Positions 56,811 to 64,000 of a stretch of 64,000 bases of DNA are shown here, one piece after another. Each line of letters begins with the position of its first letter. Position 1 is the stretch's first letter. The stretch is from Sipunculus nudus. Its lineage: Eukaryota; Annelida; Sipuncula; Golfingiida; Sipunculidae. The DNA lies in the NCBI GenBank assembly GCA_026874595.1, contig CM049318.1, positions 8,224,741 to 8,288,740 of the forward strand, given 5' to 3'. The translations under genes and the position numbers were made by a program. The notes below the pieces were generated by a model. It was given only the letters and a program-made list of their open reading frames with translations. It did no database searches and was not told where the DNA came from.

Positions 56811-57626
56811 AAATTATATTTTGTTTTTTTCTGTTTTATATTCCACAAATGTCTCAAGGGACAGACCTGCCACTGCCAATCAACAAATCTTTAATTCTTG
56901 AAACAACGCATAGGCTACAGCATGCACATGAAGAGACAACGTAATAAAAGAAGAAATTTATTGTGTGGCCAACTATATGCCAGGGAAACATGGCATCTTG
57001 CTTTGGTTTATCAAAATGTTGAAAATAATCAGTGGTGAGACTGAGAGAGCGTAAATGATCCTCAAAGCTCTTCATCTTGAAAATTCACCACCCCCTGGGT
57101 TGAGCAGGATGATTGACTGGGCGCCTTCCTTCAGATGATATCTCACCTGAACGGTATAGCAGACATACTCAGAAGATATATAAGTTTGTATTAACCTTTG
57201 TCCTTATTATTAATGTCTCTTAACAAGTATCATGTTGTATGTTTTCTGGTTGTGATTAAAAGATGAAACATGATACATGTCAAAGTGTCATCTGGCTAGT
57301 GTAGAATTCCATTATTTACTATCTTAACCATTTCGAGCTTGATTAGCATAAATTTGTTCTTATTGCCATTTGTTAACATGTATTACATTGTAAGTTTATG
57401 TTTTATTTGTGTGATAAAAAGAAAGTTTTTTTTGGGTTGTTTACAGTATTCTGAGAGCAATGAGGGAAGAGGGTGAAGATGAGATGGGTGTGTTCAAACA
57501 TATATACGACCCAGCAGTCCACCGTTTCAAGATTTGAAGCTTGTCAATATACATTTATTATGACCTTGGGTCAGTTTAAAGCATGACTCTGTTGTTAGCA
57601 TTGTAAAAGTTAAAACATGGTCATTG
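56811..57626. other. No confirmed gene
   Basis: The word 'ttgtttacagtattctg' with the following 50 bp (57438-57500) recurs at 59398-59460, as an acceptor-like site plus 'gcaatgag'. Confidence 0.4.
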
Positions 57627-58545
57627 ACGGTGTTGAGATCAATCAAAGGGGTGAGTAGAGGGAGCAGCTACTAGTGGTGTATAACAACAGGTGTGAAATG
57701 GATTAAGCTAGCATGTGCAGTATGTCATGACACTTGCTGACAGCGAACTCCCTCTGGGGGTGTGTTAATGAGCTTAGCATGAAAGCGTGCCCCGCTATGG
57801 GGGGGTATAGTTAGGTATAACTAGGCGCTGGTGACTGACCGATGGTGAAATCAATCAAAAGGGTGTGTAGAGGGAGCAGCTACTAGTGGTGTATAACAAC
57901 AGGTATGATATTGATTAAGCCAGTATGACATGACACTTGCTGACAGCAAACTAGCTCAGGGGTTGTGTGGAAATGAGCTTAGCATGAACGCATGCCTGGC
58001 AAAGGGGGCGTATAGTAAGGTATAACTAAGGGCTGGTGACTGACCAGCAGTGAGATCTATCAAAGGGGTGTGTAGAGCAAGCAGCTCCCAGTGGTGTACG
58101 TGTAACACCAGTGGTGAAATCGATTAAGACAGCACGTGCAGTATGAGGTGACACTTGGTGACAGCAAACTCGCTCAGGGGGTGTGTGTTGATGAGCTTAG
58201 GGTGAATGCGTGCTTTTTTTCAAGGGCGGCGTACAGTTAGGTAAAGTAGGAGCACACAGGTCACTCAGGATGTGTGTGTGTGTGTGTCAATGAGCTTAGC
58301 ATGAACGTGTGCCAGGCCAAGGGGGCGTATAATAAGATATAACTAGGGGCTGGTGACTGACCCATGGTGAGATCTATCAAAGGGGTGTATAACACCACTG
58401 GTGAAATCGATTAAGCCAGCACGTGCAGTATGAGGTGACACTTGGTAACAGCAAACTCGCTCAGGGGGTGTGTGTTGATGAGCTTAGCATGAACGCGTGC
58501 TTTGTCAAGGGCAGCGTACAGTAAGGTATAAGTAAGCGCGCACAG
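57627..58545. repeat. Tandem repeat of about 210 bp, four to five copies
   Basis: Units begin near 'gagatcaatcaaaggggtg' at 57634, 57846, 58049 and 58368. They contain 'gtgtataacaacaggt', 'gacacttg.tgacagc' and 'gagcttagcatgaacgcgtg'. A partial unit lies between 58200 and 58370. It ends about 25 bp before the zinc-finger gene. Confidence 0.8.
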
Positions 58546-58571
58546 AGAGTTCCTGCGCAGTGTCCAATGGT

Positions 58572-58713
58572 ATGCATTCAAATTCCGTATTCAATCAATC
58601 AATGAAGATGTTAAAGAACAAGTGCCGCTATTGTTCGGGGGAGTTTCAGTCAGAGGAGGGCCTGGCGCACCATATAAAGGGGAGGAGGTGCCCGAAATTA
58701 CCTGTGGCTAAAG
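58572..58713 (+). CDS. C2HC zinc-finger gene, exon 1
   Basis: Starts at ATG 58572 and ends at the donor 'aaag|gtatg' in phase 1. It encodes 47 residues with a compact zinc-finger: 'CRYCSGEF', then 'GLAHHI' and 'RRC', that is C-x2-C, His pair, Cys. This is similar to C2H2-type fingers with the last His replaced by Cys. It lies just after the 210-bp tandem array. With exons 2 and 3 it gives a 134-residue protein. Family unknown; nucleic-acid or protein binding is likely. Confidence 0.5.
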
Positions 58714-58951
58714 GTATGTTTGTTTTAATTTTGTTCATATGTTAAAATTTAAGCCGGAATCAAACCTGGATCGCTCCCATTTAAGCCAGCAAAATTTTAC
58801 ATTGCTTCGCCGGCCGCAGCTTTCACATATACTTTATAATTTTTATAGAGTTTCAGATGGTTAATCTGATTTACATGTCGGTTTAAACAATTACACCTCA
58901 GAGGCCTTCACACGGGATAGTGTATTTAAAAAGGATTTTATTTTCTTAAAG

Positions 58952-59038
58952 CCCAGGAGGTTAGTGCCTCGTCCCCACTCAGAGTGCAGGAACTGGTGGC
59001 CGGGCCCTCTGGTGTAGACAATAACCCCGCCCCAGGAG
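58952..59038 (+). CDS. C2HC zinc-finger gene, exon 2
   Basis: 87 bp from acceptor 'tcttaaag' to donor 'gtaagttt', phase 1 on both sides, open in the frame set by exon 1. It encodes a low-complexity stretch with 'AGPSGVDNNPAPG'. Its first bases (CCCAGGA) equal those of exon 3. Confidence 0.45.
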
Positions 59039-59163
59039 GTAAGTTTATTTTTAGTTTATTCATATATCAAAATGTAAGCCTGCTGAATGTTAACATCGTT
59101 TTTATTGTGGCATCCAATATTACACCACCGCTTTTACATTAACTTTGTAATATTTATAGTTAA

Positions 59164-59290
59164 GGCAAAAAAAATCAAAGGTATGGTTCTCAGGCACCGC
59201 CCGCGTCAATTTTAACCCCTCGCATAAAAAATTTAATTTTAATTTTTATCTTTCAAGAAGATAAATAATACACTTTATGTAGCGCTTTTA
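59164..59290. repeat. Partial MITE copy
   Basis: Matches 56535-56660 (GGTATGGTTCTCAGGCACCG and following) with small changes; the right half is absent. It lies in the intron between exons 2 and 3. Confidence 0.65.
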
Positions 59291-59823
59291 CCTGTTAAGG
59301 AAAGAAATTTATTTTCATGCTTATTCTGGAGGGAATAGCAAACATTTTAACTCAACAGCTTAAATAAAAATAAAAAAGTATCAGTGATTCTTTTGTTTTG
59401 TTTACAGTATTCTGGGAGCAATGAGTAAGAGGGTGAAGATGAGGTGGACGTGTTTAAACTTGTACTTGCGTGTGTGTGTGTGTGTACAATTCAGTTATGT
59501 GTGCTCCATACTTCCCCGAGCTGAGAGCCAGGCTATGGATGTGCTGATTGATGCTTGGGCCCAGAATAATCGTTTAAATTGCAATGTAGAAAATTTAACC
59601 GAGGATAGGCGGGCCTATGCTGCATGTTTTATTTGATATACAGACGCTAACGTAGTTAACTTGCACCCCCCCCCGCTGGTCATGATAATGAATAAAGCAG
59701 ATGGTATATGTATTGCATCAGCCTGCCAGGTGTTGTTTGTTGTAGAGGGGGAAAAGATGTGGCATGTATAAAAGTTTATTTTTATAGTTAAAGAGATTTT
59801 TTTTTTCTTGTGTGTGCTTACAG

Positions 59824-59999
59824 CCCAGGATTCCTGTCCCACTTTAAGGGCTATGTTGAGAAAGACTGTGGGGGCCCACGTCCCTTCCTCTGTGAGGAAG
59901 ACTCAATTATTGTTGCCATGTCACCCAGGAGCAGCGACCCCACCATCCCCTGAGCTTAAGGGGAAAATGCATCAGTGGAGTGGAAGGTGGGGTCATTAA
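59824..59999 (+). CDS. C2HC zinc-finger gene, exon 3
   Basis: 176 bp from acceptor 'tgtgcttacag', phase 1, to a TAA at 59997-59999. The joined reading stays open across all three exons, which supports the model. It encodes a basic, Pro-containing tail ('LRAMLRKTVGAHV'). The intron also holds an open stretch at 59500-59636 with 'MDVLIDAWAQNN' that could be an alternative exon. Confidence 0.45.
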
Positions 60000-60764
60000 G
60001 TCTGGGGGAGAAGGGGGCAGCGGCAATACCAGAGAAGGGGGAGAAAGGGGCATAGATGTGTCCACTCTGTTTCATGCCAGAGGGCCACCATCCCTGGCAG
60101 CACACCACTACAGAGTGGGCTGAATACGAAGAAGAAAGGAAGAGTGGAAGCATGGATGACCCTTACAGTTTGAAGACACAGATTTTGAAAACGCAGTGTG
60201 TCAGAGTGATTATAGCTTCCATACAGATGAGATCTCCCAAGCTTGAAGACATTGTCTTCATGGAGGACTCTCCGGTGAAGGAGCGGGAGGTCAACGTAGC
60301 ATCAGTGCCGCCACAGGTGTGTATCTGTGATGGATGTGATAAGACAACAGAGATCGAGGTGGTAGGAGCATTACTGGCACCCATTTAAAGAAAATATCAG
60401 AACATCACAAAACAAACAATACCAAGCCACAGGCTCAGTGACAACAAACCCTAAAAAATATTGAAATCACCCTTTCACTGCCTAAGATCAGTCTTTGGCT
60501 GATCCAGGTAAGCTTTCCTTTAATAATATGCAATATGAAGTAAATGGTAAAGATATCAAAACATTCATAACAGAGGTATTACTTCCAGCAGTATCACTAG
60601 TTTGCTGACATAGTATTCATTCTCAGACTAACGAAAAATAACCATGTTAAAGTAGGAATAGAGTAAAAATGTAAACTATCAGAAATCATGCATTATGATT
60701 CATGTGATATTACATGTATTTGTCATAAATAGATACAGGTATTATTACAGGTACCATTGTGATC
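60000..60764. other. No confirmed gene
   Basis: An open frame at 60056-60388 (starting 'MCPLCFMPEGHHPWQH', with a Cys/His pattern) could be a further exon or a fragment. No domain assigned. The rest is non-coding. Confidence 0.35.
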
Positions 60765-61540
60765 ATGGCTTCAAAACTGGTGGTGAATAATGTTAAGAAG
60801 TTGAAAGCTGAAGTAAATGTGGACTTCAACTGGTTGGAGTACAAAGTAGTAACATTTGATAAAGATGTGAAAGTCTCATATATGTGTTATGCAAAAAACA
60901 TGAGGCAAGGAATAGAGCTATAAGGAACTTTTCCATGTCATTTATTGATGGCACTGAAGGAGCTGCTTTGAAGAAAGACACTGTAAAAAAAAAAAACATG
61001 CAAAGTCAGAGCAACACTGCCATGCAGTTAGCATTGAGAAAAAGCCTGCTTCTAGTATAAACAGTATATTTAAGATAACACCTATTGGAATAGCAGTCTT
61101 TAATGCTTCGACTGAGGTTATTGGCAGAGTTTCAAAACTCATTGACTTGAGTTATTGGTTGGCAAAAGAGGAGCTACCATTTGCAAAGCTTCCAAGTTTA
61201 GCAAATCTTGAAAAACTACATGGAGTGAAGCTGGGGCAAGAAACTGACTTTGCTGAACCAAAATGCAGAGAATTCACTGGATATATAGCTACAGTACTAC
61301 AGGAAAGGCTGGTAGACATAGTCAGAAATGCTAACTATGTGTCTGTTTTGATAGATGGAGCCACTGATACAAGTGTTGTAGAGAAAGAGCTTGTGTATGT
61401 TTCGTTTGTGTCCAATGGTGTTGTAGAGTCATGCTACCTGCGTCTTAAGAATATTCATTATGCAAATGCAGAAGAACTGCTGTTAATGCTTGCTGATGCT
61501 TTCCAAGAGTTTGGTATGAAAAAGATAAAAAAAAAACAGC
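60765..61540 (+). pseudogene. hAT-type transposase remnant (ZNF862-like)
   Basis: An ATG near 60766 opens 'MASKLVVNNVKK', followed by frame changes. Cys/His residues of a TTF/BED-like zinc-finger appear in alternate frames at about 60890-61030 ('FIDGTEGAALKKDT', 'HAKSEQHCHA'). A longer frame from 61147 has 'YWLAKEELPFAKL', 'FTGYIATVLQ', 'YVSVLIDGATDTS' with the first catalytic Asp, and 'ELVYV'. This order matches the ZNF862-like hAT proteins frequent in invertebrates. Coding similarity ends near 61530 at an A-run; the catalytic C-terminal half is missing. Confidence 0.65.
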
Positions 61541-61542
61541 AC

Positions 61543-61721
61543 CCTTGCCAATACTTCAAGTCACAGCTTGACACCACATACCCCGAAAACACAACATCTG
61601 GACAGGTGTCACACCCCACAGCCATCTCTAAGTCCAAGTCTCTCCTTCCCTCTCCCAGCATTCTGGCCTTCTACTGTCAATCTTACCTTCCATGATATGG
61701 AGGACCAGCCAAAAGAGGTCA
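61543..61721 (+). repeat. Duplicated block, copy 1
   Basis: About 180 bp, from 'cagcacccttgccaat' to 'gaggaccagccaaaag', repeated at 61902-62085. It directly follows the transposase remnant. Confidence 0.75.
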
Positions 61722-61901
61722 GGGAAGCAGCTTTTTACAGTGTAATATAAAAAATTGGTTGACTGTAATAAAAATATAACCCTGATTGGAAGTCAGAAAT
61801 TTGACATACTAACATAGATTTCATTAATTGTTTCCAAATATACCCAAATATTATACAGATAACATAAAACATTTTTCAGGAGACTAAGTCAACCTTACCT
61901 T

Positions 61902-62085
61902 CAACACCACCCTTGCCAATTCTTCAAGTCTCAGCTTGACACCACAGACCCCGAAAACACAACATCAAGACTGATGTCACACCCCACAGCCATCTCCAAG
62001 TCCAAGTATCTCCTCCCCTCTCACAGCATTCTGGCCTTCTACTGTCAATCTTACCTTCCATGAAATCAAGGACCAGCCAAAAGGG
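61902..62085 (+). repeat. Duplicated block, copy 2
   Basis: Partner of 61543-61721, about 88% identical by eye. Confidence 0.75.
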
Positions 62086-62211
62086 GTCAGGGAAGCAGTA
62101 TTAGGTAAAATGAAGAATTGTGCCAAGCAAGTGAAAGGAGATCGGTTGTCAGGCAGATTGTCACAAATGTGTTAAGGGTCCACCCTAGGCCCTTCAGGTC
62201 ACATTTGGAAG

Positions 62212-62538
62212 TTGTGGCCTAGAATTGCCTTAAGCTGTTTCTGTGTCTCTCTGACACAGCTGGAGGAACAACAACTGGAAAGCGCTAAGAGTCTCTCCTC
62301 ATCCAGCAAGTCAACAGAGCTGAGTCTTAGGAGAGGCTCCCTCAGAGTTTCCAAAAATTTAAAGCCTGACTTGGACATGGAAGGTGAAGACCAAGAAGAA
62401 GTGCAGTCACCTAAAACATCAAATCAAAACAGAGGCATATATTGGCCTTCACTGTTTACAATTCCTGTATTTGAAGAACATTTTCTAAAACTAATGGAGA
62501 TCAGCTGTGGAGACTTAATCGTGGAAGTGTTCCTTTAG
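62212..62538 (+). CDS. Unidentified open frame
   Basis: 109 codons with a Ser-rich, charged middle ('SLSSSSKSTELS', then Glu/Asp) and a hydrophobic end. No splice evidence and no domain. It may be an exon, or chance. Confidence 0.2.
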   Translation: MWPRIALSCFCVSLTQLEEQQLESAKSLSSSSKSTELSLRRGSLRVSKNLKPDLDMEGEDQEEVQSPKTSNQNRGIYWPSLFTIPVFEEHFLKLMEISCGDLIVEVFL

Positions 62539-63190
62539 AAAGGTGGAATCATAGGATCCTGCCTGTATCCACATGCAGCACAGGCAATCAAAAAGCATGA
62601 AAAAAATGAGGTCCAGGATAAGGATCACAAGAAAGGCAAGTGAAGAAGTGCGGAATCAGCTGCCCTACCAGCCGCTGACAATCACCTTGATCCTTCGGTA
62701 TTTGAGGAGGAAAGAAATGCTCTTCCGCCTTTTTGAGGTTAGAATAGAATGGCCCATTCTGTGATTCATTATGACTTAATTCTTGCCTCTAACAGAGAAA
62801 TCAAATGTTCCCGAGTTTTATCGCACTTAGTATCGGTCTGCCACCTTGTGGCAACTCATTTAAATAATTTACCACTCCCTCCCTCTCTTATTTCATGGAT
62901 TGGTAATCTTGGACGGTTCCCAGATGATCAGCGCCACACATCCACACCTCACTGAACTAAGGTCTTTTCAAGCGACTTCAGCAATTATTACAGTCTTTCC
63001 CGTAAACTCACTGTAAACCAACGAGGTTCATTTAGTCATCGCTTCAAGTTGTAAACTCACTACAAATATAATCAAAATCTTGTGATTCATTGTAATTCAC
63101 AATAACCTGATGCACAAAATGGATGCAATTATCCACGCAGGGCTTTCAGTGAGTGGTTATGATGAACTGGGACTGTAGCAATTGTAGATT

Positions 63191-63466
63191 TTGGAAGGAA
63201 TTTTATCCAATAAGGACTGTCTGTTGTGTGCACCCACTGGGTCAGAGAAAAGTCTGATATTTGAAATCAGTTCCTACGCCCTTTATAATAAGCAAAACAA
63301 CATGGGGGATTTGCATGGACATGATGCAAACTCTCTGACCGTAGTTGTTTCTCCCATGCTTGCCTTGATGAGGTCTCAGATCACTGAACTGAACAGAAGA
63401 GGTATACGAACTATATTCCTTGGTGATGCAAATGCTGAGGTTAGGCCGAGTGAAGAAGATGAGTAA
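63191..63466 (+). pseudogene. RecQ-type helicase fragment
   Basis: Encodes the start of a superfamily 2 helicase domain: 'DCLLCAPTGSEKSLIFEI' is a Walker A motif in which the usual Gly before Lys is Glu, followed by 'VVVSPMLALMRSQI' (motif Ia region) and 'LNRRGIRTIFLGDA'. These match RecQ-like helicases. Upstream, 63110-63190 has a related reading with two stops ('ILEGILSNKDC' preceded by stops), and the frame ends at 63466 before motif II (DEAH). A truncated pseudogene, perhaps from a mobile element that carried a helicase. Confidence 0.6.
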
Positions 63467-63714
63467 ATAAGATACATTTGCCTGATCAGAAAATTATTGT
63501 ACCAAAGAGACATCACCAATATTGTGATGTGTATACCATATTTACAAAACCAGTGTGACTGTTGTTTGATATAACACCTTTCACTCTAATGATCCAAATA
63601 ATCATATGAAATACACACACACGTGTATATATAAACCAGTACTAGTGAGATATATTTTCACTCAGTACCTGGACAGATCACTTATGTGATCAGCATTTAT
63701 TCATGAGTCATGGG
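63467..63714. other. No feature seen
   Basis: AT-rich with a short CA/TA run at about 63613-63632. Confidence 0.4.
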
Positions 63715-64000
63715 ACCAACATTTGCACAATACTTGGTAATGCTAGCTTCATCATTTCTGAGATAACTATGTCAGTATTCTTACTTGGCAAAATGACTGT
63801 TCAAATTCTTTAACTCCACTAAAATTCATCAAATGCAAACCATTTGAACAAACTTGAGAGGGCTTTCCCCTGGGATCATTTCTGTAAAATACTGAACAAT
63901 TTGGCTACACCGTTTACAAGAAGACTTTTAAAATTTTTTTCAGCTTTATCCCTAAAAAATTTAAGTAAATGCAGATAGCAAAAACTGGTAGTTCCTGATA
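63715..64000 (+). repeat. Family B HINE-like repeat, runs out of window
   Basis: Matches 19360-19620 in order ('gaccaacatt', 'ggtaatgctagct', 'aaccatttgaacaaacttga', 'cctgggatcatttctgt'). The right end is outside the window. Confidence 0.6.

Noticed and set aside
58745-58815. tRNA-like promoter words on the minus strand (GGTTTGATTCC as B box, TGGCTTAAATGG as A box)
   Set aside because: The A and B boxes are only about 23 nt apart and the arms do not pair into a cloverleaf, so neither a tRNA nor a clear tRNA-derived SINE can be supported.

Overview
The window looks like invertebrate nuclear DNA, most probably from a bivalve mollusc. It is AT-rich and has no operons. Exon-sized coding pieces are bounded by AG/GT splice sites. 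Most of the sequence is repeats of a kind common in bivalves: tandem-repeat cores, GGAC/GACA-type tracts and A-rich ends. The host call is inference; nothing here proves the species.

Region 1 (about 3.58-23.24 kb) is the main object: an old, broken, virus-like element of the Polinton/Maverick (adintovirus-like) kind. It holds a proline-rich gene (3582-4650), two tandem paralogous genes for a double-jelly-roll-type major capsid protein (4688-6197; 6244-6363 plus 9004-10547), a minus-strand gene with a RING-like zinc site (10697-12747), a divergent PC4-like gene (12927-13547), two tandem paralogous penton-like genes (13668-14408 plus 19734-20226; 20261-21542), and a zinc-binding gene with a basic C-terminus (21715-23238). 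Every gene has stops, frameshifts or insertions, so the locus is not functional as read. Most genes carry their own TATA-like box 34-42 bp before the ATG, often touching the stop codon of the gene before it. I saw no polymerase, integrase, packaging ATPase or protease. The left end is cut by a repeat at about 3.58 kb; the right end is unclear.

The viral element is split twice. A 2.64-kb non-autonomous repeat (6364-9003) sits inside the second capsid gene. A 5.3-kb nest (about 14428-19733) sits inside the first penton-like gene and contains a further repeat and a non-LTR retrotransposon whose 5' part is inverted.

Region 2 (about 24.4-57 kb) is mostly repeats. At least six families share one design: a short inverted repeat near the left end, its complement at the right end, usually a right-end hairpin, a tandem-repeat core and an A-rich finish. 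This fits Helentron-associated (HINE/DINE-1-like, 'pearl'-like) elements. Between them lie a triplicated 114-bp exon (25997-26805), a PHD-finger exon (31084-31248), an unidentified coding piece (34187-34594) and a DDE transposase remnant (about 39.5-39.83 kb).

Region 3 (about 56.5-64 kb) holds a MITE with about 35-bp inverted ends, a tandem array, a three-exon C2HC zinc-finger gene model (58572-59999), a hAT-type transposase remnant (about 60.77-61.54 kb) and a RecQ-type helicase fragment (63191-63466).
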